A model generated the notes under the pieces. It was not told the DNA's origin. It saw only the letters and a list, made by a program, of their open reading frames with translations, and did not search any database. A DNA stretch of 61,205 nucleotides from JAFEDN01 sp963697455 (GTDB lineage: Bacteria > Pseudomonadota > Gammaproteobacteria > Coxiellales > Coxiellaceae): positions 1 through 61,205 of the forward strand of contig CAVOOI010000026.1 in the NCBI GenBank assembly GCA_963697455.1. Direction: 5' to 3'. Made by a program: the position numbers and the translations under genes. Below are positions 26,415-35,497 of this stretch, piece by piece (positions within the stretch are counted from its first letter, which is position 1; each line of letters opens with the position of its first letter).

Positions 26415-27946
26415 TAGCTAAACTCCCCGGCTAGCGCTTCTGCATCTATAGGGTCAACCAAACCGCGCTTAACCAAACCGAGAAGCTGATCGTGATAGTT
26501 GAGCCAGCCGGTTTCTTTTAAATATCTTTTCCATTTGACAATATTGTTCTCGTGAATATATTGACGGCCCATTTCATCCACCCAAATCATTTCCGCTACC
26601 ACGGTACGGGCGGCAATACCCAACCCGTGGCATTTCGCGCAATCGCGGCCACGCGCTTTCACCATGCCCCAGTGGTCGCCAAAAGGTTCGCGCCACCGAT
26701 CAAAATTTGGCCGATGCCGTTCGGATTGTTCTAGCGGAATCATGCAATAGGTGCACAATAACGGCGCTAACCGCTGGCAAATTAAACAAACTAATAAATC
26801 CGGACTAGCCAGCAATTCCGATGAAACTCCTAAATCCGCCAAGCGGGTGACGATGCCGGGCGCACTATTGGCGTGGACGGTAGAGAACACCAAGTGTCCA
26901 GTGATGGCCGCCCGCACCATGACGCCGGCAGTGTCTTCATCGCGCATTTCACCTAATACCAGCACGTCCGGGTCCATGCGTAATACCGTGCGCGCCATAT
27001 TGGCAAAACTGCGGTCATAGTGTTCGGTGTTCACCGGCACTTGGGTGACACTGGTCACCACTTTTTCTACTGGATCTTCAATCGAATAGAGTTTGCGGAA
27101 CTCTTCTACTAACTGCATGCACGCGGCCAAGGTGGTGGTTTTACCTGAGCCGGTCGGCCCCGCCAGCACGACGGCGCCGTAAGGCATGTGCAAAGCGCGT
27201 TTTAACATCGCGACTTGTTCAGGCCCATAACCGAGTTGTTCCAGCGTAGGCACTTCACGTTCAGCGGTGGTGAGAATTCGCATCACCACATCAAAACCGG
27301 CATGCGCCGGCAAACTGGCCAAACGCAGACGCACTTCTCTATCATCAATCATCAACGGCATAGAGGCATTTTGCGGAACCAGGGGATTAAAGTGGGTGAT
27401 GTTATGATCGGTTTCTTTATTAAACGCTACTGAAGCCACTTCACGGGCAAGCTTTGGCAGCCATTCCGCATGTAAAAATAATTCACCATGCTTACGAAAC
27501 CGGATTCGCGCTACTTCCGCACGGACTTCCATGTGGATATCGGTGGCCTCCATATCCAGTGCGCCTTTAACCAATAACCGCAACCGTTGTTGCTGAGTAC
27601 TGACTTCCAGTGCACCTTCCTGATTAGAGTCTTGCTGGCGGCGCTCTTCAGCGTTTTCTAGTAGTATTTTGATTAAGTCGCTGGTGGCAGGAAAAACCAG
27701 GCCGGGGACCAATCCTTTATTATGCATAACGATTTTACAATTCTGCACCAACCGGGAAGTGGGTTCGCTGGTTAGAATGGTGCAACTTTGGAGCACAACA
27801 ATATTTTGTTGCTCCCGGCACCAGGATAACATTTCGGGCATAGCTTGATCTTTTAGCCCTAAATCCGCTTGACTGCTTAAGATTTTGCGCTGGGCGAGGG
27901 TGGCGTATTGCTCAAGAGCTTTTTGCTCTTGGGTGGGCTGCTTCAT
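26414..27946 (-). CDS. pilQ: type IVb pilus assembly ATPase PilQ (GspE/PilB family)
   Basis: A 510-aa secretion ATPase. Visible motifs are Walker A GPTGSGKT (263-270), the Asp box YSIEDP (287-292), Walker B DPDVLVLGEMRD (325-336) and the His box HLVFSTVHAN (351-360). A tetracysteine zinc site lies further on (CTYC near 398-401, CAKC near 437-440). ATP hydrolysis drives pilus extension with PilR. It is the first gene of the minus-strand operon, opposite waaE-like 28152; GGACGG precedes the ATG. Starting the operon with pilQ, and placing pilL-N-O-P at its far end, is unlike the R64 order. Confidence 0.92.
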   Translation of the reverse strand: MKQPTQEQKALEQYATLAQRKILSSQADLGLKDQAMPEMLSWCREQQNIVVLQSCTILTSEPTSRLVQNCKIVMHNKGLVPGLVFPATSDLIKILLENAEERRQQDSNQEGALEVSTQQQRLRLLVKGALDMEATDIHMEVRAEVARIRFRKHGELFLHAEWLPKLAREVASVAFNKETDHNITHFNPLVPQNASMPLMIDDREVRLRLASLPAHAGFDVVMRILTTAEREVPTLEQLGYGPEQVAMLKRALHMPYGAVVLAGPTGSGKTTTLAACMQLVEEFRKLYSIEDPVEKVVTSVTQVPVNTEHYDRSFANMARTVLRMDPDVLVLGEMRDEDTAGVMVRAAITGHLVFSTVHANSAPGIVTRLADLGVSSELLASPDLLVCLICQRLAPLLCTYCMIPLEQSERHRPNFDRWREPFGDHWGMVKARGRDCAKCHGLGIAARTVVAEMIWVDEMGRQYIHENNIVKWKRYLKETGWLNYHDQLLGLVKRGLVDPIDAEALAGEFS

Positions 27947-28044
27947 ATTCCGTCCCTTTAATAATGTTTAGTCACATTTAATATAAATTTAGTTTAGAAA
28001 TTCTATGAGTTTACTATGTCACTGTCAAGGCGCCGCAGATTACG

Positions 28045-28076
28045 CGTCATTGCGAGCGCCTAGCGAAGCAATGACG
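28045..28076. repeat. palindromic repeat (cgtcattgcgag type)
   Basis: CGTCATTGC at 28045-28053 and GCAATGACG at 28068-28076 are inverted around GAGCGCCTAGCGAA. This is the well-known 'cgtcattgcgagcgaagcgaagcaatgacg' intergenic repeat form common in intracellular alpha- and gammaproteobacteria. It sits in the divergent promoter region between pilQ and the glycosyltransferase. Confidence 0.75.
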
Positions 28077-28151
28077 GGTTCTTAACTTAATGGCATTGCG
28101 CTGCCAGCGGCATTGATTGATCTTTTTATGCATTTAACTTAAAATCAGAGG

Positions 28152-28919
28152 ATGACCTCGTTAAGCGCCATTATCATTACCAAAAACGAAGCCAAGAATA
28201 TCGGCCGGTGCTTATGCTCTATCGCCTCCTGGATAGATGAAATTATCGTTCTAGATTCTGGGAGCACTGATCAAACCGTGGCAATTTGCCGTCAATATAC
28301 TGAAAATGTTTATTCGGTAGACTGGCCTGGGTACGGGGCGCAAAAAAATCGAGCGCTCAAGCTGGCGCAGGGTGATTGGATTTTATCGCTTGATGCGGAT
28401 GAATGGATTCGCCCCCTACTTCAGGCTGAAATCCAACAAGCTATTCGCAGTCATGATTTTCAAGGATTTTATATACCGCGCTCGAATATGTTTTGTGGAC
28501 ATTTTCAACGATACGGCGATGCGGCCAGGGATAAAGTACTGCGCCTTTTTAAGCGCGATGCTGGAAAATTCACTGAAGATTTTATCCACGAAAAAGTGAT
28601 TTGTGAAGGCAAAATTGGCTTGTTACAGCAACGCTTGCTCCATAACTCGTCCAGGACCAAGACAGCTTGGGCCGCGCAAATGGAAAAATATGCATTATTT
28701 TCCGCACAGCTGCGTTTTGCCAAAGGACGGCGCTCCAATCCCCTGAAAGCGGGATTAAACGCCGTGTGGATTTTTTTTCGCACTTACGTTTTACGCCAAG
28801 GTTTTCGGGATGGTAAAACCGGTTTACTATTTGCAAAATTGAACGCTAAAAGTAGCTTTCAAAAAAACCTGGAGCTGTGGCGCTTAGGCCTCCGCTCTAC
28901 AACTAAAGAGAACCATTAA
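28152..28919 (+). CDS. family 2 glycosyltransferase, WaaE/KdtX-like LPS core glucosyltransferase
   Basis: A 255-aa GT-A glycosyltransferase starting MTSLSAIIITKNEAKNIGRC, with the nucleotide-binding VLDSGSTDQT and the metal-binding SLDADEW (D-x-D region), as in WaaE/LgtF enzymes that add glucose to inner-core heptose of LPS. It acts at the cytosolic face of the inner membrane. It lies 3 bases before the heptosyltransferase gene, which supports an LPS-core role. Length is typical. The AGAGG before the ATG is unusually close, so initiation may be weak. Confidence 0.8.
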   Translation: MTSLSAIIITKNEAKNIGRCLCSIASWIDEIIVLDSGSTDQTVAICRQYTENVYSVDWPGYGAQKNRALKLAQGDWILSLDADEWIRPLLQAEIQQAIRSHDFQGFYIPRSNMFCGHFQRYGDAARDKVLRLFKRDAGKFTEDFIHEKVICEGKIGLLQQRLLHNSSRTKTAWAAQMEKYALFSAQLRFAKGRRSNPLKAGLNAVWIFFRTYVLRQGFRDGKTGLLFAKLNAKSSFQKNLELWRLGLRSTTKENH

Positions 28920-28922
28920 TTC

Positions 28923-30002
28923 ATGCGCATTTTATTCGTTAAATTGACTTCCATGGGCGATCTAATTAGTGCATTGCCAGCGCTTACTGACGCTTCTCGC
29001 GCCATTCCTGGCATAACCTTTGATTGGGTGATCGATAAAAATTTTTCCGAAGTGGGGCTGTGGCATCCAGCCGTTAAAAAAATCATCCCCACCCGACACC
29101 GGTATTGGCGCAAGAACTTTCGCAAATCGGTTAAGGATGGCGAAATCACTCAGTTTTTAAAATCTCTTCGCGAAGAAAAATATGATCTGGTTATCGACGG
29201 TCAATCTTCGATGAAAAGCGCCATAGTCACTTTGCTCAGCCGTGGGCCACGCCGTGGTATAGATCGATGCTGCGCCAGCGAATGGGCGGCTTCATTAGCC
29301 TATCAAAAAAGCTATCACGTCCCCAAAGATTGGCATGCTATTCAGCGCTTGCGGTTATTATTGGCGAATGCCTTGGATTACCACTGCCCCCAAAGTCCGC
29401 CTGATTATAATATCCGGGATTACCCCTTCCCTGCATTGAAATTTGATTTACCTAAACCGTATTTAATGTTTGTGCACAACGCCAGTTGGTCGTCGAAGAT
29501 GTGGCCGGAAAATTATTGGCGGCGATTAATTGAACTGGCGCAAAGCGAGGGCTTTCATGTGTTATTACCTTGGGGAAATCAAGCGGAAAAGACCCGGGCG
29601 GAAAGAATCAGCGACGGCTATGCGAATGCACGAGTTTTACCGTTTTGCTCCCTATCAGAACAAGCTCGAATTTTGCAAGGGGCGGCAGGCGCTATTTGCA
29701 GTGACACCGGCCTCTGTCATTTAGCTGCTGCGTTAAACGTCCCTTCGGTGACACTTTACGGCCCTACCGATCCTAGCCTGATCGGCTCCATCGGCTTTAA
29801 CCAGCAGCACATAGTATCGCCATTCGCTTGTATTAAGTGTTATCAATATCAATGCAATTATGGCAAGCAAAAACACACTAATGCGCTTTGCTTTTTGGAA
29901 ACCAAGCCTGAAGCCGTGTGGAATGTTTTTCGTATGAACTTAGCGCACCCGAATTTGGGTAATAACTATGAGCAATATCTTAGACCAATGAAAGCTGGGT
30001 AA
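28923..30002 (+). CDS. waaC: ADP-heptose:LPS heptosyltransferase I
   Basis: A 359-aa GT9 family enzyme. The N-terminus MRILFVKLTSMGDLISALPA and the following GITFDWVIDKNF match WaaC, which adds the first heptose to Kdo2-lipid A. The C-terminal ADP-heptose site shows ICSDTGLCHLAAALNVPSV and LYGPTDPSLIG. The 3' end overlaps by 23 bases with a convergent gene (29980-30561). It is co-transcribed with the WaaE-like gene just upstream. The frame is intact. Confidence 0.88.
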   Translation: MRILFVKLTSMGDLISALPALTDASRAIPGITFDWVIDKNFSEVGLWHPAVKKIIPTRHRYWRKNFRKSVKDGEITQFLKSLREEKYDLVIDGQSSMKSAIVTLLSRGPRRGIDRCCASEWAASLAYQKSYHVPKDWHAIQRLRLLLANALDYHCPQSPPDYNIRDYPFPALKFDLPKPYLMFVHNASWSSKMWPENYWRRLIELAQSEGFHVLLPWGNQAEKTRAERISDGYANARVLPFCSLSEQARILQGAAGAICSDTGLCHLAAALNVPSVTLYGPTDPSLIGSIGFNQQHIVSPFACIKCYQYQCNYGKQKHTNALCFLETKPEAVWNVFRMNLAHPNLGNNYEQYLRPMKAG

Positions 30003-30561
30003 ATCCGCCATCGTCAATATGAGCAGCGTTTAATGCCTGATTTAGGGTTGCGGTTATTTGCAGATCGCTACAATCCACAAAAAACAAGCGTAATATTTCT
30101 GACGTACTTTGCTTAAGTGTATCATCGGTATGAATTCGCATCAGCTTATAATAGGTAGCTAAATTATGACTAGCGTCGATCAATTGTTGCTGACAATTTC
30201 GCTTTGATTTTTTAACGGATGTGATCGCTTGCGCCAGCATTTGCTGTTCAAATTGATTCGCTATATCCGTTTCATCCGCTACCAATAGCTGCAAAGAGCG
30301 ATGCTGACTTAAAGAATCACCCAACTGTTGCAATCCTTCGACAATCCTTTCATGCCAAGGATGTAAAACCGCCTGCAATTTTTTAAATTCGGGACGGCGT
30401 AAGCGCCCTTGTTCAGTTAAAGCAAACCATACGCAATATAATACAATATTCGCATTTAACTGATTTTGCGCCTGCAAACCGGCCAGGAGTTCAAGGACAA
30501 ATTGACGACGCGGCAAATCCCGCATAAAAATCGGAAAGGGATGAGCAGCCAGCGTGGACAC
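29980..30561 (-). CDS. DUF2390/TIGR02444 family protein
   Basis: A 193-aa soluble, helical protein. The layout LPRRQFVLELLAGLQAQN, NIVLYCVWFALTEQGRL and LHPWHERIVEGLQQLGDSL matches the DUF2390 pattern (LQD...vN..L...W and a following W..RVV..LR). Function is unknown in the family, which is found in gammaproteobacteria. It overlaps the upstream gene at 30561 by one base, so the two form a unit, and it converges on waaC with a 23-base overlap. The N-terminus may be slightly longer or shorter than drawn. Confidence 0.65.
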   Translation of the reverse strand: MSTLAAHPFPIFMRDLPRRQFVLELLAGLQAQNQLNANIVLYCVWFALTEQGRLRRPEFKKLQAVLHPWHERIVEGLQQLGDSLSQHRSLQLLVADETDIANQFEQQMLAQAITSVKKSKRNCQQQLIDASHNLATYYKLMRIHTDDTLKQSTSEILRLFFVDCSDLQITATLNQALNAAHIDDGGFTQLSLV

Positions 30562-31115
30562 TATGCCGCTACCGCAAGAGTTTCATTAAGACGGCCACGG
30601 AAATCTTCTATGATTCCTCGAAAAGCCGGTTTATTCTTTTGGCTTAGCCTGGTTAGCGTGCTGTTATAAAGAGCCAGCTGTTCTTTCGAACTTAATTCTA
30701 TCAACAACGGATGAGCGGAAATGACTTCCTGAGAAACCCCATCGGTCAACTCTTCGCCTGATAATAGTTGAATGACTTTAATCAGTAAATTAGAGGCTCT
30801 TTGCGCCTTGTGTATCACTACCTTACCTTCCAGTGTGTAATTGTCTATATATTCACGGAGAAATTTAGCAAATCGCACGATGCCGTAATAAGAATAATAT
30901 CCTTCATTGGGCACGCGAATATTTTTTTCTATATCGCGTAAAATATCGTGTACTACTTGATAAAGAGTGGGCTCATCATCAAAAATAGTATGATCTTTTA
31001 GCCGCAATTCGGCTATCTTACTCGCGCGCTGCGCGGGGGTGAGATATTTTTTTAATATTTGGCGGTAGTCGCTAATTGCTCGCGACATCGTTTCCACAAA
31101 CATGGAATCAAGCAT
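30561..31115 (-). CDS. conserved hypothetical protein, helical
   Basis: A 184-aa soluble, all-helical protein that I do not recognise. It has no signal peptide or membrane segment. Features include a charged N-terminus (SDYRQILKKYLTPAQRASKI), a Tyr-rich centre (NEGYYSYYGIVRFAKF) and an Ala-ending C-terminus (LNETLAVAA). Its stop overlaps the start of the DUF2390 gene by one base, implying coupled translation and a shared role. The upstream 270 bases to the L,D-transpeptidase gene form a divergent promoter region. Confidence 0.65.
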   Translation of the reverse strand: MLDSMFVETMSRAISDYRQILKKYLTPAQRASKIAELRLKDHTIFDDEPTLYQVVHDILRDIEKNIRVPNEGYYSYYGIVRFAKFLREYIDNYTLEGKVVIHKAQRASNLLIKVIQLLSGEELTDGVSQEVISAHPLLIELSSKEQLALYNSTLTRLSQKNKPAFRGIIEDFRGRLNETLAVAA

Positions 31116-31387
31116 AATTTTCAGCCTCCAACTAACGAAGCATGACTGTTCGGTTCTCGATGGGGTAATTATTTTTTGTCTCCATCCTGAAGCAAAAGCC
31201 CCATCACTGAATAGTCACAAAGAGCTCCATAATAGCGCATCAGCCTTAAGAGAATATTAATTCTTTCCCTATGCACCCGTCAAGAGGCAGGGGGCGAGGA
31301 TGAGAAAGCTTAAAAACCTTCAAACTTGGTATATAATTAAGACTGTACAGAAAATTATCAATGAATAAAGAATAGAAGGGAGATCAC

Positions 31388-32100
31388 ATGGAAAAGGGTA
31401 TTTTATACGTATCGTGTATTATTCTAGCAGCCTCGGTTTTCAGGTTGTCTGCGGCCCAAGCTTACTATGGCAAAGAATTGTGTACCTACCAGCAATTTTC
31501 GTGCCCGAAGGTTAAAAAAGGCGATACCTGGGAAAAGCGCTGGCCGGACCCTCGCCAACGAGATATTGTCATGCGCCTGAATCGCACCAATTTGCCCCTT
31601 TCGGGCCGCTCTTGGGTGCTAGTGCCAAAAGATTTAACTAATCTAGACATCCTAGACCTATCGCCATTCCCAGCCCAAATGAATACCTCCAATCGGAAAC
31701 TGGTTTTAGTTGATTTATCTAAATTGGCTTTTGCAGCTTATGACCAGAACGGCCAATTGCTCCGCTGGGGGCCCGTTTCCGGAGGCAAGGATTTTTGCAA
31801 GGATATCCAAGAATCCTGCACAACCCCGCCGGGGATGTATCAGGTCACCGTAAAAGGGATGCCGACTGCTTTTCCTCAACATTCCCGGTTGATACCAAAG
31901 GCGGCGCCCCTATGCCCTATTGTATGTTCTTTTACCAAGGCTATGCCCTGCATGGCTCGCCGGCGGTTCCCGGCTACAACGCCAGCCATGGCTGTGTCCG
32001 TTTATACATCGAAGATGCCCAATGGTTGAACGAAGAATTCACTACCATTGGCACCAAAGTGGTAGTGGTTGACAGCAACGACACCCCACCACCCTCATAA
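31388..32100 (+). pseudogene. L,D-transpeptidase (YkuD) with one frameshift
   Basis: The first frame (31388-32029) gives a signal peptide (ending LSAAQA), a LysM-like segment (CPKVKKGDTWEKRW to LNRTNLPLSGRSWVLVPKD) and the start of the YkuD fold (KLVLVDLSKLAFAAYDQNGQ, TTPPGMYQVTVK). After 31855 the sensible sequence moves to the frame ending at 32100: STFPVDTKGGAPMPY, ALHGSPAVPGYNASHGCVRL with the catalytic SHGC, and a C-terminal tail. One extra A in the A4 run at 31852-31855 restores a single 237-codon gene. Such enzymes make 3-3 cross-links in peptidoglycan or attach lipoproteins. AGGGAG lies before the ATG and a TATAAT near 31331-31337. Real loss and sequencing error are both possible. Confidence 0.8.
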
Positions 32101-32106
32101 AGCGCT

Positions 32107-32134
32107 TTGCGCATAACCCCTGCTCCCGTATAAT
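32107..32134 (+). promoter_or_regulatory. sigma70-like promoter for ubiA
   Basis: TTGCGC (32107-32112), a 16-base spacer and a perfect TATAAT (32129-32134). Transcription would start only one or two bases before the ubiA ATG at 32143, so the mRNA would be nearly leaderless; no Shine-Dalgarno is present. Confidence 0.5.
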
Positions 32135-32142
32135 CTCAAAAT

Positions 32143-32990
32143 ATGAGCAAAATCCGGGAATACTGGCGCTTAATGCGCTTCGATAAACCAATAGGTATTT
32201 TATTATTGCTATGGCCCACATTATGCGGATTATGGATCGCCGCGCACGGCATACCCCCGCTATTGATCTTGATCATCTTTATCACGGGGGTGATTATCAT
32301 GCGCGCCGCTGGGTGCGTAATTAATGACCTCGCCGACCGCCGCTTCGATGGCAAATAGCGCGTACTCAAAACCGCCCGCTTCCAACCCAAGCTCTGCACC
32401 CCCGCAGTGCATGGATACTCTTCGGTTTACTCTGCGCAATCGCTTGCGGATTAGTTCTATTTCTCAACTCCTTAACGATTTATTTGGCGGGATTGGGACT
32501 GTGCATAGCCTGTCTTTATCCATTTACCAAACGTTTTACGCATTGGCCGCAAGCATTTCTGGGCTTGGCTTTTTCTTGGGGAATTCCCATGGCCTTTGCC
32601 GCCGTGCAAGACCAGGTCCCCTGGATAGCCTGGTGGTTATTCGTGACGAACGGATTATGGGTTATAGCTTATGATACGCTGTATGCGATGGTGGACCGGG
32701 CGGACGATGTCAAAATCGGCATAAAATCAACCGCAGTTTTATTCGGCGACTATGATCGATTAATGATTGGTTGTCTCCAAGCCACTGCGCTCTTGTCTCT
32801 ATTATGGATAGGTTATTACTGTCAACTGGGGATAGCATTTTATTGGGGATTGGGGTGCGCCGTAATCCTAGCTGTTTACCAACAATATTTAATCCGTAAA
32901 CGTGAGCCCTCCGCTTGTTTTCGGGCGTTTCTCAATAATCATTGGTTTGGCTGCGCAATTTTCTGCGGTTTTTTGCTCGGAATGCAGTAA
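32143..32990 (+). pseudogene. ubiA: 4-hydroxybenzoate polyprenyltransferase UbiA with one frameshift
   Basis: The first frame encodes the N-terminus through the first Asp-rich motif (VINDLADRRFDGK), then hits TAG at 32356-32358. The continuation, in another frame to 32990, is perfect UbiA: RTQNRPLPTQALHPRSAW, FLNSLTIYLAGLG, YPFTKRFTHWPQAFLGLAFS and the second Asp motif YDTLYAMVDRADDV. Inserting one G after the AAA at 32353-32355 restores DGKVARTQNRPL and one ORF of about 283 codons. UbiA prenylates 4-hydroxybenzoate in the inner membrane during ubiquinone synthesis. Since the rest is pristine, error or very recent mutation is likely. Confidence 0.85.
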
Positions 32991-33056
32991 TTCTCGCTGA
33001 AGTGGGAATTACTCGATTGTTTCACGCCTTTTGATCTGTTATAAATATGCATTATT

Positions 33057-33986
33057 ATGATTAGCATTATTATCCCCATGAAAAACGAAGCCGATGGATT
33101 GTCGATATTATTTGACAATCTATTGCCGGACCTGGAAATCTGTAAAAGACCCTACGAAATCATTGCTGTGAATGACGGCAGCACGGATAACACCCTCTCT
33201 TGCCTGCGAGAACTCCAGAAAACCATCCCCCACCTGCGAATTGTCGATCTCTCACGAAACTTTGGCAAGGAAGCCGCGCTCACAGCAGGGATTGCGGCGG
33301 CGCGAGGTGACGCCGCAATCCCTGTGGATGCTGACTTACAAGATCCTACTAACCTGATTCCCAAATTAATCGCCAAATGGGAAGAGGGTTATGAAATGGT
33401 CATCGCGGTGCGTGATGACCGTTCCCTCGACTCTTTTCCCAAACGGGTATTTTCCAATTGCTTTTATCGGATCTTTAACTTTTTCTCCGAAGACATCCAG
33501 CTAATTCCTAATGCAGGTGATTTCCGCTTACTAGACCGGAAATTAATTAATGCATTCTTGACTCTACCGGAAAAGACCCGGTTTAACAAAGGCTTATTTG
33601 CGTGGCTGGGATTCCGCTCCTGTATTGTCACTCATAGCCGGCCTGAGCGGGCGGTTGGCAAATCAAAATGGAATTATAGAAAATTATTCCGGTTTGCCTT
33701 AGACGGCATTACCTCGTTCAGCGCTGCGCCCTTAAAAATTTTTAGTTATATCGGTTTTTTGACCGCAACTTTTGCTTTAATTTACGGAATCTATATCGTG
33801 ATCCACACTTTGTTGTATGGCAACGACGTCCCCGGCTATCCTTCATTAATCGCATTGATTTTATTTTTCGGCGGCCTGAATATGATCGGTATCGGAATAT
33901 TAGGCGAATATATTTCACGAATCTTTATCGAAACCAAACAACGACCCCTATACATTGTACGTCACGTCTACGAACCCCACGCATAG
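33057..33986 (+). CDS. polyprenyl-phosphate glycosyltransferase (GT2, GtrB/ArnC-like)
   Basis: A 309-aa GT2 enzyme: MISIIIPMKNEADG, NDGSTDNT, the metal site VDADLQDP (DxD plus the QDP common to Dpm1/GtrB-type enzymes), and a conserved DFRLLDRK. Two C-terminal membrane helices (about 233-255, IFSYIGFLTATFALIYGIYI, and 270-290, LIALILFFGGLNMIGIGIL) are diagnostic for transferases that load a sugar on a polyprenyl phosphate at the inner leaflet. The product would be used for cell-surface glycan modification. It stands alone after ubiA; the acceptor enzyme (GtrA/GtrC or ArnT type) is not in the window. Confidence 0.85.
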   Translation: MISIIIPMKNEADGLSILFDNLLPDLEICKRPYEIIAVNDGSTDNTLSCLRELQKTIPHLRIVDLSRNFGKEAALTAGIAAARGDAAIPVDADLQDPTNLIPKLIAKWEEGYEMVIAVRDDRSLDSFPKRVFSNCFYRIFNFFSEDIQLIPNAGDFRLLDRKLINAFLTLPEKTRFNKGLFAWLGFRSCIVTHSRPERAVGKSKWNYRKLFRFALDGITSFSAAPLKIFSYIGFLTATFALIYGIYIVIHTLLYGNDVPGYPSLIALILFFGGLNMIGIGILGEYISRIFIETKQRPLYIVRHVYEPHA

Positions 33987-34017
33987 AATCGAGTTGTGGT
34001 GTCCAGCAATATTTGAT

Positions 34018-34185
34018 TCACTTCCAAAGGTCCTCATCAATTTTTTCAAAAGCGCCTGCGTTCTTTTGAAATTCTTTTAAATCTTCCTTGTTCCAGGTTC
34101 CCATCAATGGGTCTAACTCATGAGCGGATTGCTTTAGCCGCTGCATTAAATTATCGCCAATTTTTCGGAGGTGTAGGCTTTTCAT
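34018..34185 (-). CDS. 55-aa antitoxin-like protein
   Basis: A short gene in the gap before metK. AGGAG is 8 bases upstream of the ATG at 34185, and the 55-codon frame reads MKSLHLRKIGDNLMQRLKQS, then LDPLMGTWNKEDLKEFQKN, ending FEKIDEDLWK. The N-terminus resembles a ribbon-helix-helix DNA-binding arm and the C-terminus (W..ED...F......F..ID..LW) the toxin-binding tail of VapB-like antitoxins. No toxin gene follows; the 3' end meets the convergent GT2 gene. It is probably an orphan antitoxin. Confidence 0.55.
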   Translation of the reverse strand: MKSLHLRKIGDNLMQRLKQSAHELDPLMGTWNKEDLKEFQKNAGAFEKIDEDLWK

Positions 34186-34333
34186 AAATAGTACTCCTGA
34201 TACCAGTCATAATGCCTAGATGATGTCAAATGTGGGTAACATTTTCTAGTGGGTGGATTCTGCTTGCACTTTCCTAAATAAGATCAGGCATGGTATTATC
34301 GCGAACTATATTTTATTTTTTTGAGATTATTTT

Positions 34334-35497
34334 ATGACAACGCAAAGTGTTTTTACTTCTGAATCAGTAGCTGAAGGCCATCCAGACAAATTAGCGGACC
34401 AAATTTCAGACGCAGTTCTGGATGCCATAATAGCCAAAGATACCTCTGCCCGAGTGGCTTGTGAAGTCGTTATCAAATCGGGTATGGTGCTGATCACTGG
34501 AGAAATCACCACCACCGCCTGGGTAGATTTAGAACAAATCGCTCGCAAAGTGATTCGTGAAGTCGGTTATACCGACCATCAATATGGTTTCGATGCCGAT
34601 ACCTGTGTAGTGCTCACGGCTATCAGCAAGCAATCTCCGGATATCGCGCAGGGTGTTGATGTCGACCTCAGCAAAAATAAAGAATTAGGCGCGGGAGATC
34701 AAGGCATGATGTTTGGTTACGCTTCCCGCGAAACCGACGTCCTGATGCCCGCCCCCATTACTTTCGCGCATCGTTTGATGCAGCGCCAGGCAGAAGTTCG
34801 CAAAAGCGGTTTATTACCCTGGCTGAGACCGGACGGTAAATGCCAACTGACCTTTATTTATGAAAACAACCATCCCATCGCCATTGATTGCGTGGTATTT
34901 TCCACCCAACATAACCCAGAAGTAACCCAAAAAACCATTGAAGAAGGGGTTATGGATGAAATTATTAAGCCGATTTTACCCGCAGAATGGTTGCGCAAAA
35001 CCACCAAATTTTACATTAACCCAACCGGCCGGTTTGTCATTGGCGGCCCGGTGAGCGACTGCGGACTCACTGGACGCAAAATTATTGTCGATACCTACGG
35101 CGGCATGGCTCGCCACGGCGGCGGTTGTTTTTCCGGTAAAGATCCCACCAAAGTCGACCGCTCAGCGGCCTACCTAGCACGCTACATCGCTAAAAATATT
35201 GTCGCCGCTGATTTGGCCGAGCGTTGCGAAGTGCAGCTATCTTACGCTATTGGTATAGCCGAACCCACCTCAGTTCGAATCGACACTTTCGGTACCAGCA
35301 AGCATACCGATGAACAAATCAGCCAATGGGTGCGCAAACATTTCGAGCTCAGGCCCTATGGCATTATCCAAAGTTTAAATTTATTACGCCCCATTTATCG
35401 CGCCACCGCGGCTTATGGCCACTTTGGCCGGAATGAACCTGGGTTCACTTGGGAAAAAACCGACAAAGCTGAAGCACTGCGTGAGGAGAAACCATGA
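34334..35497 (+). CDS. metK: S-adenosylmethionine synthetase
   Basis: A 387-aa enzyme making SAM from methionine and ATP. It shows SVAEGHPDKLADQISDAVLD, the ATP-binding GAGDQGMMFGYA (about 117-128), GGPVSDCGLTGRKIIVDTYG and the P-loop-like GGGCFSGKDPTKVDRSAAY. Length is normal and the frame is intact. It overlaps ahcY by four bases (ATGA), forming an activated-methyl-cycle operon. I looked for a SAM riboswitch in the 148-base leader and did not recognise one. Confidence 0.97.
   Translation: MTTQSVFTSESVAEGHPDKLADQISDAVLDAIIAKDTSARVACEVVIKSGMVLITGEITTTAWVDLEQIARKVIREVGYTDHQYGFDADTCVVLTAISKQSPDIAQGVDVDLSKNKELGAGDQGMMFGYASRETDVLMPAPITFAHRLMQRQAEVRKSGLLPWLRPDGKCQLTFIYENNHPIAIDCVVFSTQHNPEVTQKTIEEGVMDEIIKPILPAEWLRKTTKFYINPTGRFVIGGPVSDCGLTGRKIIVDTYGGMARHGGGCFSGKDPTKVDRSAAYLARYIAKNIVAADLAERCEVQLSYAIGIAEPTSVRIDTFGTSKHTDEQISQWVRKHFELRPYGIIQSLNLLRPIYRATAAYGHFGRNEPGFTWEKTDKAEALREEKP

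Noticed and set aside
34200..34333. possible SAM riboswitch before metK
   Set aside because: No recognisable SAM-I, SAM-II or SAM-IV core and no terminator hairpin in the leader.
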